Counted from the stretch's first letter, positions 6,246-13,966 are shown. The stretch is 29,956 nucleotides of DNA from CAYHGX01 sp964356355 (GCA_964356355.1 CAYHGX010000017.1:1-29956), one strand, 5' to 3'. The notes: generated by a model from the letters alone, not told the origin. Numbers and translations are program-made.

Positions 6246-7495
6246 CATATATGAATCCAGACGTAACTTATTATCCCAGAGAAGCAGTAGAGCGGGCGGC
6301 GGCCGAATTTGGCACACCGTTTTTTCTATATTCCGAGGAGCGAATTCGCGAGAATTGTAGAAAACTGAAGCAAGCTTTTGGGAGTAGGTTTGAAAATTTT
6401 GAACCTCTGTATGCAGTGAAGGCAAATGCCAATCCGGAGGTGGTAAAAATTATTATGAACGAAGGTTTTGGTTTGGATTGTTCTAGCGAAGCGGAAGCGT
6501 GGCTTGCTGGAAAATTGGGCGCGAGTGGAATGTACACAGCAAACTACACGCCGATGGAGGAGCTGAAATTTGCTAAAGAAAATGGCTTAATTTTAAACTT
6601 GGATGATGCCAGCATGGTGCCGTTTTTGAAAGATTTAGGGCCGGTGGAAAAGCTGTCGTTCCGCATCAATCCAGGAATGGGTGGAAAAAACATGTCTTTT
6701 GCTGGGCCAGATGGCAAATATGGCGTGCCGTTCGAGAAAGCTGCAGAGGCTTACGCGGAGGCAAAAAAATATGGCGTAAAACATTTTGGTATTCACATGA
6801 TGCCAGGCAGTAACGAATTGGGTGAAGAATATTTTGCAGAAATTACAGCGAAACTTTTTGAAGTGGTGGCGGAAATTTTTGAAAAAACTGGAATCGAAAT
6901 TGAATTCATGAATATTGGTGGAGGGTTTGGTGTGCCGTATCGTCCGGAAGTTGCGAGCTTGAATTTAGAAAAAGTGGCGGAGGGAGTGCGAAAAACATTT
7001 GATGTGCAATGCGCCAAATATGGTTTAAAAGAGCCGCAATTAATGATTGAGCCGGGCCGATATGTGACTGCGGATGCAGGATGGCTGGTGGGGAAAGCGA
7101 GGGTTATAAAAAATGGTTACAAAAAATTTATTGGCTTGGATACGAGTAGTAACGACATGCCACGGCCGCAAATTTACGGAGCGTATCATCATGTTTCGGT
7201 GGTGACGGATGAAACGGCTACGGAGGTGGTGAGCGTGGTGGGGCAGATTTGTGAAAACAGCGATCAGTTTGCACGTGACCGTGAACTCCCAGTGTGCAAA
7301 GTGGGTGATCTTCTGGTAATTCACAACTGCGGCGGCCACGCTTACGCCATGGGCCACAACTATAACGGCAAACTGAAGAGCAAAGAGGTGCTTTGGGCCG
7401 CCGATGGTAGCATTCGCCAAATTCGCCGCGCGGAAACTGTCGAGGACTTATACAGAACAGTACTGAGCAGCACTTTTCACTTTACGACTACTTGA
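6242..7495 (+). CDS. lysA: Diaminopimelate decarboxylase
   Basis: PLP enzyme that decarboxylates meso-diaminopimelate to L-lysine, the last step of the pathway. At 417 residues it has normal length. Seen: PLP lysine Lys60 in YAVKANANPEV, IHMMPGSNELG in place of the usual HIGS loop, GGGFGVPY (phosphate binding), EPGRYVTADAG, the CENSD active-site region with Cys and Glu contributed across the dimer, and the C-terminal GGHAYAMGHNYNGKLK. The first ATG overlaps the GNAT stop; the alternative Met4 is 9 bp downstream. It is the last gene of the operon. The stop codon (7493-7495) lies inside the -35 box of the next gene's promoter, so no separate terminator is seen. Confidence 0.95.
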   Translation: MTYMNPDVTYYPREAVERAAAEFGTPFFLYSEERIRENCRKLKQAFGSRFENFEPLYAVKANANPEVVKIIMNEGFGLDCSSEAEAWLAGKLGASGMYTANYTPMEELKFAKENGLILNLDDASMVPFLKDLGPVEKLSFRINPGMGGKNMSFAGPDGKYGVPFEKAAEAYAEAKKYGVKHFGIHMMPGSNELGEEYFAEITAKLFEVVAEIFEKTGIEIEFMNIGGGFGVPYRPEVASLNLEKVAEGVRKTFDVQCAKYGLKEPQLMIEPGRYVTADAGWLVGKARVIKNGYKKFIGLDTSSNDMPRPQIYGAYHHVSVVTDETATEVVSVVGQICENSDQFARDRELPVCKVGDLLVIHNCGGHAYAMGHNYNGKLKSKEVLWAADGSIRQIRRAETVEDLYRTVLSSTFHFTTT

Positions 7496-7520
7496 CAATC
7501 TGAATTTGTTACTTTACAAT
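7492..7520 (+). promoter_or_regulatory. sigma70-type promoter overlapping the lysA stop
   Basis: TTGACA at 7492-7497, 17-bp spacer, TACAAT at 7515-7520. The -35 box includes the lysA TGA stop. The expected start near 7527 leaves a leader of about 17 nt before the ATG at 7545. Confidence 0.85.
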
Positions 7521-7544
7521 TAATTGACCAATTGAAGTATCCAA

Positions 7545-8573
7545 ATGACCATTAAGGAAGCAATTGTTAAAGCGGCCGACAGTAAAAAAATCTTTAAAAC
7601 TAGGGACGTTTTATCAATATTAAAAAACAATTACTCCCGACAGGCAGTTAGTAATGAGATTAATAATCAGGTGGACCAAGGTTATCTAATGAGGCAAGGC
7701 AAAGGCCCAAGTACTTATTATGCCCTGGCTTCGAATGCTATTTTCTTGGGCAATGCTATTAACTTCAACCTTCTTAACAAGGGCCTCAGCGAACACGATG
7801 TTCTCATGAGTGTCAAAAGTGAAAAAGCCTTTTGGAAAGGCGTTTCGGAAAATATTCACAGTATTTTTGCCTATGCCTTTTCGGAAATGCTAAATAACGC
7901 TATCGACCATTCTGAATCAGAAAAAGTAGCCATAAAGATTATAAGATCAGATGATTATATCATTTTTGAAATTCGAGATACTGGAATTGGTGTATTCAAA
8001 AATATCATGCTCAAGCGCCGTTTAAACTCTGAGCTAGAAGCCATCCAGGACTTACTTAAAGGTAAAACCACCACGGCACCTCAGCTACATTCCGGCGAAG
8101 GTATTTTTTTTACCTCTAAAATTGCTGATGAATTTATTCTCACAAGTTTTGGTAGAAAATTGAGAATAGATAATGTAATTAACGATATTTTTCTAGAAGA
8201 TAAAAAGCCTTCCTTGAAAGGTACTCAGGTTAGTTTTAGAATTTCTTTGAAAACAAAAAAACATTTAAATGATATTTTCAGACACTATGAATCTCGCCCA
8301 GGCAGTTATGCATTTGATAAAACAGAAATCCAAGTTCGCCTTTATGAAACAGGGACTATCTATATTTCCAGATCTCAAGCCAAAAGATTATTGGCGGGTT
8401 TAGATAAGTTCAAAAAAATAATTTTAGACTTTGAAAGAGTCCCAACTGTGGGGCAAGCTTTCGCTGATGAAGTTTTCAGAGTTTTTAAAATTCAAAACCC
8501 TTCAATTGAAATAGTCCCAATCAATATGGCCGAACCAGTAGCATTTATGGTCGGCCGCGTTGAGAAGCCTTAG
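7545..8573 (+). CDS. Winged-helix / GHKL ATPase / STAS-like (DUF4325-type) switch protein
   Basis: A 342-residue protein with three parts. Residues about 1-62 look like a winged helix (KTRDVLSILKNNYSRQAVSNEIN, then a wing ending in TYYAL). Residues about 85-235 form a histidine-kinase-like ATPase: N-box FSEMLNNAIDHSE (112-124), D-box IRDTGIGV (143-150) and G-box HSGEGIFFTSKIADEF (182-197). Residues about 260-335 resemble the STAS-like DUF4325 domain (ISRSQAKRLLAGL, ILDFERVPTVGQAFADEVFRVF). No phosphoacceptor His domain is seen, so it is not a classical sensor kinase. The ATPase resembles RsbW/SpoIIAB-type anti-sigma kinases and STAS domains are their usual partners, which makes a self-contained DNA-binding switch plausible. 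Neighbouring paralogues at 8651 and 9674 may be functionally linked. Confidence 0.82.
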   Translation: MTIKEAIVKAADSKKIFKTRDVLSILKNNYSRQAVSNEINNQVDQGYLMRQGKGPSTYYALASNAIFLGNAINFNLLNKGLSEHDVLMSVKSEKAFWKGVSENIHSIFAYAFSEMLNNAIDHSESEKVAIKIIRSDDYIIFEIRDTGIGVFKNIMLKRRLNSELEAIQDLLKGKTTTAPQLHSGEGIFFTSKIADEFILTSFGRKLRIDNVINDIFLEDKKPSLKGTQVSFRISLKTKKHLNDIFRHYESRPGSYAFDKTEIQVRLYETGTIYISRSQAKRLLAGLDKFKKIILDFERVPTVGQAFADEVFRVFKIQNPSIEIVPINMAEPVAFMVGRVEKP

Positions 8574-8595
8574 CCATTGAGCCATTACGAGGCAC

Positions 8596-8624
8596 TTGAC
8601 AAATAAGCCCGTGCGCGTTATTAT
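8596..8624 (+). promoter_or_regulatory. sigma70-type promoter of the 8651 gene
   Basis: TTGACA (8596-8601), 17-bp spacer, TATTAT (8619-8624). It is similar in sequence to the promoter of the paralogue at 9674: both begin TTGACAAAT and carry GTGC-rich spacers. Confidence 0.8.
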
Positions 8625-8650
8625 GCGCTATCATTTTTAACTATGTCATC

Positions 8651-9559
8651 ATGGAATCCAGTAGATCAAAGGAGGTAAGCCTTGTTTATAGAGACAACGA
8701 TCTTTTCCAAGATTTGGTACCTACCGTTGTCCAGGAGATGCAAGCCCTGGGCCTCGAGGTTGACTCTAAGGTATTCCCTAAAGGAGAGGATCCTGCAAAA
8801 ATCGCTGAATGGATTGAGGAAAATAAGGCTAGATTAAAAGAAATGAGGCTGGTCGTTGATGGTACGGTGAGAGCTCAAGCTTTGGCCACCTTCGCCCAAG
8901 CTGCAAACCTAGATGGGATGATGCATGATGCCACCTTAAGAGCAGTTTTGCCTGATTATTCTTGGAGGGTGAATTATGATTATTTTGATCTATCAGGTAC
9001 TAATAACAATAAAGAATTATTAAAAAAGCCCGGAGCTCGTCAAGCAGTTTTTTTAGAGATAATGAGAAGAATTGCCGAAAGTGGAAAAGCTCCTAAAAGA
9101 GTTTTTATTCATTTAGATAAGCTATCAGATCACGCTCCATTCTGTGATGAAAAGGAGGTAGCGGAAATGAGCCGTAGACCTGGCTGGTGGGGATCGGATG
9201 AAAAAAGACAGTATGATAAAGGAAAATCTCTGGAAGCTTTTGAAACTTTAAAAAATTGGTTGATAGAGGCTGGTATAGAGGAAGTTGAGATTTACGATGG
9301 ACAGGATCTTAACGGGAGTGATGACTGGGTTTTGATTGATAGACATGCTGCTAATGCTGGATTTTTAGAAAAGAAAGAGGATGATTTTGACATATCAGTG
9401 TTGGTTGATAATCCTGAGACTCCTGTAATGGTTTTGCCAGCAGAAAACTTTGTTGCGAGTGCACTAAAAAATGGTTTATTAGACGGCTTTAATCCAGAAG
9501 CCGTACGGCTAAATATAAAAGGAACTGTTCAAAGACTTTTTGCAAAAGTTTCGGAGTGA
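8651..9559 (+). CDS. Hypothetical protein, paralogue A of a tandem pair
   Basis: I do not recognise this 302-residue protein. It has no signal peptide or membrane segment and looks like an alpha/beta fold: strands SLVYRD, LEVDSKVF, MRLVVDG, RVFIHLDK, VEIYDGQD and VLIDRH alternate with helices. Conserved acidic residues follow several strands. Compared with its neighbour at 9674, residues about 9-76 and the last 50 are nearly identical, while the middle (about 77-252) is diverged but clearly homologous (HDATL, LPD, VFLEIM, PKRVFI, GQDLNG). It has its own promoter, and a shared 3' sequence follows the stop. It may interact with the upstream ATPase-STAS protein, but nothing in the sequence proves it. 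Confidence 0.75.
   Translation: MESSRSKEVSLVYRDNDLFQDLVPTVVQEMQALGLEVDSKVFPKGEDPAKIAEWIEENKARLKEMRLVVDGTVRAQALATFAQAANLDGMMHDATLRAVLPDYSWRVNYDYFDLSGTNNNKELLKKPGARQAVFLEIMRRIAESGKAPKRVFIHLDKLSDHAPFCDEKEVAEMSRRPGWWGSDEKRQYDKGKSLEAFETLKNWLIEAGIEEVEIYDGQDLNGSDDWVLIDRHAANAGFLEKKEDDFDISVLVDNPETPVMVLPAENFVASALKNGLLDGFNPEAVRLNIKGTVQRLFAKVSE
8675..8878 (+). repeat. 5' duplicated block, copy A
   Basis: 204 nt match 9701-9904 at about 97 percent (six differences counted by eye). The similarity stops sharply after GAGCTCAA, beyond which the two genes diverge. Confidence 0.85.
9410..9559 (+). repeat. 3' duplicated block, copy A
   Basis: 150 nt match 10406-10555 with a single difference (AGT versus AGC). 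It covers the last 50 codons of both paralogues and continues into the shared 3' element downstream. Confidence 0.85.
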
Positions 9560-9565
9560 TGTTGT

Positions 9566-9585
9566 GTTGTCGAGCGCTGGCAGAT
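9566..9585 (+). repeat. 20-bp intergenic repeat, copy 1
   Basis: GTTGTCGAGCGCTGGCAGAT just downstream of paralogue A. Copies: 10562-10581 (one mismatch, downstream of paralogue B) and 11674-11693 (identical, upstream of dapL). After the first two copies the similarity continues for about 16 nt (AGAACAGTAGAAATCT). Confidence 0.85.
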
Positions 9586-9615
9586 AGAACAGTAGAAATC
9601 TAATTCCCCCCATGA

Positions 9616-9644
9616 TTGACAAATGCGCCAGTGCATGCTACCAT
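9616..9644 (+). promoter_or_regulatory. sigma70-type promoter of the 9674 gene
   Basis: TTGACA (9616-9621), 17-bp spacer, TACCAT (9639-9644). The leader is about 23 nt, with no Shine-Dalgarno sequence. Confidence 0.72.
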
Positions 9645-9673
9645 GTGCTATTATTTTTATTGCTTTCTGAATT

Positions 9674-10555
9674 ATGGAATCTGGTACCCAAAAAGACGGA
9701 GTAAGCCTTGTTTATAGAGACAACGATCTTTTCCAAGATTTGGTACCTACCGTTGTCCAGGAGATGAAAGCACTGGGCCTCGAGGTTGACTCTAAGGTAT
9801 TCCCTAAAGGAGAGGATCCTGCGAAAATCGCTCAATGGATTGAGGAAAATAAGGCTAGATTAAAAGAAATGAGGTTGGTGGTTGATGGTACGGTGAGAGC
9901 TCAAAATCGCTCTGCCTTCTACTCCACTCCAAGTTTAGACGGGATCATGCATGATGCTACTCTGGCCGCAATTTTGCCTGACTTTGTTTGGGACATACGA
10001 CATGACGGCATGGATGAAGATAGTAGTGCCAATTATGATTTACTGGAGAAACCCGAGGCTCATAAAGCAGTTTTTTTAGAAATAATGAAAAGAATTACCG
10101 AAAATGGAAAACTTCCTAAAAGAGTTTTTATTTGTTTAGATAAGTTAGCAGAACACAAACCGTTCCGTGATGAAGCTAAAGAACGCGAGCTATCTTCAGG
10201 TGGTAACTGGTATGGATCGATGCGAAAAACACAGTATGATGGGGGAAAAAATCAGGAAGCTTTTGAAACTTTAACGGCCTGGCTGACGGAAGCTGGAGTA
10301 GAGGAAGTGGAAGCTTACGATGGACAGGATCTTAATGGCATTAGTGACTGGATTTTAGTAGATAGACATGCCCTACCCACTGATAATCAGGAGTTTTTGC
10401 CAAACAATCCTGAGACTCCTGTAATGGTTTTGCCAGCAGAAAACTTTGTTGCGAGCGCACTAAAAAATGGTTTATTAGACGGCTTTAATCCAGAAGCCGT
10501 ACGGCTAAATATAAAAGGAACTGTTCAAAGACTTTTTGCAAAAGTTTCGGAGTGA
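9674..10555 (+). CDS. Hypothetical protein, paralogue B of a tandem pair
   Basis: A 293-residue paralogue of the protein encoded at 8651. It is not recognised as a named family. The N-terminal 204-nt block and the C-terminal 150-nt block are almost identical to copy A, whereas the middle third is diverged and lacks a short segment before the C-terminal block. Conserved features across both copies include D-N-D near the N-terminus, LVVDG, HDATL, VFLEIM, PKRVFI and YDGQDLNG. High identity at the ends with a diverged middle suggests gene conversion or diversifying exchange of the central part after tandem duplication. It has its own promoter and is followed by the shared 3' repeat. Confidence 0.75.
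   Translation: MESGTQKDGVSLVYRDNDLFQDLVPTVVQEMKALGLEVDSKVFPKGEDPAKIAQWIEENKARLKEMRLVVDGTVRAQNRSAFYSTPSLDGIMHDATLAAILPDFVWDIRHDGMDEDSSANYDLLEKPEAHKAVFLEIMKRITENGKLPKRVFICLDKLAEHKPFRDEAKERELSSGGNWYGSMRKTQYDGGKNQEAFETLTAWLTEAGVEEVEAYDGQDLNGISDWILVDRHALPTDNQEFLPNNPETPVMVLPAENFVASALKNGLLDGFNPEAVRLNIKGTVQRLFAKVSE
9701..9904 (+). repeat. 5' duplicated block, copy B
   Basis: Counterpart of 8675-8878, about 97 percent identical over 204 nt. Confidence 0.85.
10406..10555 (+). repeat. 3' duplicated block, copy B
   Basis: Counterpart of 9410-9559, with one difference in 150 nt. Confidence 0.85.
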
Positions 10556-10561
10556 GGTGGT

Positions 10562-10581
10562 GTTGTCGAGAGCTGGCAGAT
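10562..10581 (+). repeat. 20-bp intergenic repeat, copy 2
   Basis: GTTGTCGAGAGCTGGCAGAT, differing from copies 1 and 3 at 10571 (A for C). It lies just after paralogue B. Confidence 0.8.
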
Positions 10582-10616
10582 AGAACAGTAGAAATCTAGC
10601 TTAAAGTGAAATCTTT

Positions 10617-11603
10617 TTAAGGCTTAAGACTAGAGATATTTCCCTCTTCATCCAGTACCTGCCAATCCCGTGGGTGGCGTGTTTGAGGATAATCCTTATC
10701 GGGAATTACAGCACCCGCTTGGCCACTTATCGAAAACGGCTGGGGAGCTTTACCTTGCCAGAGATAGTAAATAGGCGGTTCTGTAGCCTTGTCACCAGCC
10801 ATTTTAAAGCCTCTCTTTTCTACATAAGCCCATCTAGATGCCAATAAAGGACGAACAACAAAACTTGTCAAACGGCGAGAGGATGCCTCGTCTATTCCCA
10901 TACCAAATTCCAATCCTCTCACATCATTGTCCCATCTCATCCCCAGCCAGCCGTCATTATAAAGAGACCCGCTTGACCCGGTCCTGGAAAATGATTGTCT
11001 CCAATCATGACCTTCTGGAATACCTGCATGGATATCAGCCGGATTTCTTTTTCCCCAACCACCACTAGAAATAACCGATGCCACATCGTTCCATTGACCA
11101 CCACGGAATTGATAATCACCTGCTGTATATTGTCCCGTCGTGGGATTTGTGTCCCGAAGCACCTCTTCAACCTGAGCCGCAACCTCTGGCCAGAGATCGG
11201 CATTGTCGGCCACTAAACTCTCCCTTACCCGTGCTACAAATTTAGGGAAGTGAGTCCTACCCACCAGGGAAGGCCTAACAAGATGAGAGACCTCATGGTC
11301 CATGGGAAGGGGAACCGATAGTTTTTCTGCTGCCGCAATGCGAGGTCTGATAAGCCCACCTTTTCTTTGTCTAGATACGTTATCTCTTAGACTTCCATCG
11401 CCTAAAGATCTTCCAATGCCGTCTCTAAACCGTGAAAGCAAATCTTGCCAATCCTGTGTAATCCCCTTAGGGTCATCCTCATGTAATTGCCACCGTGGAG
11501 CTATAAGATCATCTATCACAACTGGTAGTGCCTCATGATTTACACTACCACCTCCCTTTAAATCATAATAATGAGTAATCACGTTATTAAGTTCTGGCGA
11601 CAT
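10617..11603 (-). CDS. Hypothetical soluble protein, 328 aa
   Basis: I do not recognise this protein. It is Trp- and Gly-rich (WQDLL, GGQWNDVASVISSGGWGKR, GWLGMRWDNDVRG, EKRGFKMAG) with many charged residues and no signal peptide or membrane segment. A repeated W-x-x-x-D/N flavour is seen but no catalytic motif I can name. A longer frame begins at a TTG at 11645, but that lies upstream of the predicted transcription start (about 11625). The ATG at 11603 (MSPELNN) is therefore preferred, giving a leader of about 23 nt. It is transcribed against its neighbours and sits between paralogue B and dapL. The flanking 20-bp repeats (10562, 11674) suggest this gene arrived or moved between them. Confidence 0.68.
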   Translation of the reverse strand: MSPELNNVITHYYDLKGGGSVNHEALPVVIDDLIAPRWQLHEDDPKGITQDWQDLLSRFRDGIGRSLGDGSLRDNVSRQRKGGLIRPRIAAAEKLSVPLPMDHEVSHLVRPSLVGRTHFPKFVARVRESLVADNADLWPEVAAQVEEVLRDTNPTTGQYTAGDYQFRGGQWNDVASVISSGGWGKRNPADIHAGIPEGHDWRQSFSRTGSSGSLYNDGWLGMRWDNDVRGLEFGMGIDEASSRRLTSFVVRPLLASRWAYVEKRGFKMAGDKATEPPIYYLWQGKAPQPFSISGQAGAVIPDKDYPQTRHPRDWQVLDEEGNISSLKP

Positions 11604-11630
11604 ATAAATATTTAATAGTAGGAGGCCTAT

Positions 11631-11658
11631 CCTATAGAACAACAAGTCAACGTGTCAA
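11631..11658 (-). promoter_or_regulatory. sigma70-type promoter for the 11603 minus-strand gene
   Basis: On the minus strand TTGACA (11658-11653), 16-bp spacer, TATAGG (11636-11631). It supports the ATG at 11603 over the longer TTG frame. Confidence 0.65.
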
Positions 11659-11673
11659 TCCCTGAATCTTGAA

Positions 11674-11693
11674 GTTGTCGAGCGCTGGCAGAT
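11674..11693 (+). repeat. 20-bp intergenic repeat, copy 3
   Basis: Identical to 9566-9585, but here upstream of dapL rather than downstream of a paralogue. It may mark the edge of the duplicated region or a shared regulatory site. Confidence 0.8.
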
Positions 11694-11697
11694 GGTG

Positions 11698-11725
11698 TTA
11701 ACTGGCTATCAGCACTTGCTAACAT
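11698..11725 (+). promoter_or_regulatory. Candidate leaderless promoter of dapL
   Basis: TTAACT (11698-11703), 16-bp spacer, TAACAT (11720-11725). The -10 box ends 6 bp before the ATG at 11732, so the mRNA would begin at or within a base of the start codon. The -35 box is weak. Confidence 0.45.
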
Positions 11726-11731
11726 AAACAC

Positions 11732-12946
11732 ATGCAAATTCAAATATCAGAGAGACTGAAAAAACTGCCGGCGTACGCGTTTAAGGAAATCAATGATAAG
11801 GTGGCGGCGCTGCGCGAAAGTGGCGTGAAGGCAATAGATTTTGGCGTGGGAGATCCCAGCGAGCCTACACCGGATTTTGTAATTGAAAGCTTATGTGAGG
11901 CGGGCAAAAAACATGCCACAACAGGCTATCCAAGCTACATCGGAAGTGGCGAATTTCGCCAAGCGGCTGCGGATTATATGCGGAGGCGTTTTGGCGTGGA
12001 GCTAGATCCTGAGACAGAAATTTCTTCTAATATTGGTTCCAAAGAGGCTGTGTTTAATTTTCCTGAAGGTTTCATCAATCCTGGCGATTTAGTAATCGTG
12101 CCTTCGCCTGGTTATCCGCCGATGAAAACGGGTACATGGTTTGCGGAGGGCGAGGTGTATTTTGTGCCGTTGCTTGAGAAGAATAAATTTTTATTGGATT
12201 TCGAGGCGATCCCATCTGAGGTGGCGACGCGTGCGAAAATAATCTGGATCAACTACCCGAATTCTCCCACGGGCGCAGTGGCTGATCGTGGCTACTATGA
12301 GCGGCTAATTGCCTGGGCGCATAAGCATGAAATTATCATTGCGGCGGATGAGGGGTGCTATATTGATATTTACCGGACTACGAGCGAGGGCGATAGGCCA
12401 GTGCAGGCGCCAATCTCCATTTTGGAGGTGGCCCGCGAGGGGATTGTGGCCTTCTACTCTATGAGTAAGCGCAACAATATGACCGGTTATCGTACAGGCT
12501 TTTTGTGTGGGGACGCTGCTGTGATAGACGTTTTTAAAAAATTAAAAACTAATATCGATTCTGGTACACCAAGTGTGATGCAAGAGGCGGCGATTATTGC
12601 GCTGAATGATGATGAACATGTGGCGAAGATGAGAGAAGTGTATGAGGAGAAGTTGAATATTTTATTACCTTCTTTGGAGAGCGTGGGCTGCGGTGTGCGC
12701 AGGCCGGAGGCCACCTTTTACGTATGGGCGAGGGTGCCGAGTGGAATGAGTGACGTGGAGTTTGCTACGAAGCTTTTAGACCCGTCCATTGGCATTGTGG
12801 TAACACCGGGAAGCCTCATTTCCGATGAGTGTGAGCTAGCCGATGGCACGCGCGTGAATCCAGGCGCGGGCTACGTGAGATTTGCGCTGATGCCTACTTT
12901 GGAAGAGGTGAAAGAGGCGGCGCAGAGGCTTCAGAATATCGGATGA
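11732..12946 (+). CDS. dapL: Class I/II PLP aminotransferase, probable LL-diaminopimelate aminotransferase
   Basis: A fold-type I PLP aminotransferase of 404 residues. Seen: GVGDPSEPTPDFV (substrate loop), YPSYIGSGEFRQAAADY, NYPNSPTGA (174-182), DEGCY with PLP-ring Asp206, and the PLP lysine Lys246 in SMSKRNNMTGYRTGF. The length and the N-M-T-G-x-R pattern fit LL-diaminopimelate aminotransferase, which makes LL-DAP directly from tetrahydrodipicolinate. The lysine operon here has dapA, dapB and lysA but no dapD, dapC or dapE, which favours this assignment. A DapC/aspartate-type aminotransferase cannot be excluded. It stands alone, not in the operon, with a possibly leaderless promoter. Its 3' end overlaps the convergent gene by 16 bp. 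A dapF epimerase is not in the window. Confidence 0.8.
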   Translation: MQIQISERLKKLPAYAFKEINDKVAALRESGVKAIDFGVGDPSEPTPDFVIESLCEAGKKHATTGYPSYIGSGEFRQAAADYMRRRFGVELDPETEISSNIGSKEAVFNFPEGFINPGDLVIVPSPGYPPMKTGTWFAEGEVYFVPLLEKNKFLLDFEAIPSEVATRAKIIWINYPNSPTGAVADRGYYERLIAWAHKHEIIIAADEGCYIDIYRTTSEGDRPVQAPISILEVAREGIVAFYSMSKRNNMTGYRTGFLCGDAAVIDVFKKLKTNIDSGTPSVMQEAAIIALNDDEHVAKMREVYEEKLNILLPSLESVGCGVRRPEATFYVWARVPSGMSDVEFATKLLDPSIGIVVTPGSLISDECELADGTRVNPGAGYVRFALMPTLEEVKEAAQRLQNIG

Positions 12947-13794
12947 ATCTCGTGCCCAGCATTGGTTAGTTCCTCTTTGATGCCGTAAGTTGTTTTGGGA
13001 TGTTGGTAAATTGCCTCAGCAAGTTTACTGTTGGCTTCAATATTCCTGAATCTACCACTAAGCTCTTTGAATCTAGAAAAAATTGTTTCTATGTGGCCTG
13101 CTTGCAAGAATGGGCTTCCCATGAGTGCTCTGGCTTTGTCTTGGTATTCCTGGGGGTCTGAAATATCAGCAACCAACTCCCTCATTGCTTCAAAGATTTC
13201 AACATCTGCTCGGAGACCGAGTGCTTGCCAGACCTTAAGTGCAACACCTTCACGGAGAGCTTCAAGGGCAAGGGCAACAGGCACTGTGCTCAGAGCCAAC
13301 GCTAGAGGCGACAGGTACACTTCTTCATTTTGATGCATTGAAAGCGCTTCAATTAAATCGTCTGGCAGATCTGCACACTTGGCCAGGTAGGCTAATATGA
13401 AAGGATCCCCTTGATGTATTCGGTAAATTTCTCGATAGGCATCATCATTAAAAACTCCGGCATTAAGTAAAACGCTTAACTCTACAGGATAAAGTCCAGC
13501 TAGATCTAAACCACGAAGGTCTACTTCATCTTTAATTTGGGCCGCGCCTTTTCGTGAAGCAGCAGTACGAATTTCTACTTCAGGGTGAACCAACAACATG
13601 GCACGTAGATGCTCTGGAATGTGTGGACAATGTGCTAATGCTGTTAAGACACGCATCGCATTCGCATCGTGAATTTGATAGCAACAGTAAATCTCTCTGT
13701 AAAAATCTGCTTCAAAAGTTTCACTGCCGATAAGGGTAACTAGATCTGCAGCTGGCAATCTGGTTAAATCTGGTTTTGATTTGGGATCTTCCAT
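12931..13794 (-). CDS. Helical-repeat protein (HEAT/LRV-like), 287 aa
   Basis: Not a named family. The 287-residue protein contains short helical repeats with a consensus like A-x-CPxIPExLRAxLxxHPEVEIR (about residues 50-75) and a related YLAKCADLPDDLIEALSMHQNEEV (about 135-158). These resemble leucine-rich-repeat-variant or HEAT-type solenoids used for protein binding. F-x-D-D/A-x-Y-REIY occurs twice (FYREIYCCYQ and AYREIYRIHQ), supporting an internal duplication of about 85 residues. There is no signal peptide. It has its own consensus promoter, and its stop overlaps the end of dapL tail to tail. The style resembles the larger repeat protein at 15908. Confidence 0.72.
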   Translation of the reverse strand: MEDPKSKPDLTRLPAADLVTLIGSETFEADFYREIYCCYQIHDANAMRVLTALAHCPHIPEHLRAMLLVHPEVEIRTAASRKGAAQIKDEVDLRGLDLAGLYPVELSVLLNAGVFNDDAYREIYRIHQGDPFILAYLAKCADLPDDLIEALSMHQNEEVYLSPLALALSTVPVALALEALREGVALKVWQALGLRADVEIFEAMRELVADISDPQEYQDKARALMGSPFLQAGHIETIFSRFKELSGRFRNIEANSKLAEAIYQHPKTTYGIKEELTNAGHEIHPIF

Positions 13795-13818
13795 AATTTC
13801 AAATTAACAAAGGGGCGA

Positions 13819-13847
13819 ATAATATTATTAACCTTCTTGATAGTCAA
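13819..13847 (-). promoter_or_regulatory. sigma70-type promoter for the 13794 minus-strand gene
   Basis: Minus strand TTGACT (13847-13842), 17-bp spacer, TATTAT (13824-13819), giving a leader of about 18 nt to the ATG at 13794. Confidence 0.75.
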
Positions 13848-13920
13848 GGACTTGGCGGGGAGAGGCTTGGGTGCCATGGCCCCACGAAGAATGTAAGATT
13901 ATTTTAAGTTTATTTAATAA

Positions 13921-13966
13921 TTGGTTGCTAGTTTGGCTTTGTTCATTACAATTATTATGTAACCAA
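13921..13966 (+). promoter_or_regulatory. 46-bp promoter/operator element, copy 1
   Basis: It begins TTGGTTGCTA and ends GTAACCAA, so its ends form an inverted repeat (TTGGTT/AACCAA). Inside, TTGCTA and TACAAT (13947-13952) are separated by 16 bp and can serve as -35 and -10. It matches 14981-15026 at 37 of 46 positions. AACCAA falls at the expected transcription start, 4 bp before the ATG at 13970. Confidence 0.7.

Noticed and set aside
13869..13887. Near-palindrome TGGGTGCCATGGCCCCA as terminator
   Set aside because: It has a mismatch and no T-run on either strand, so there is no support for termination.
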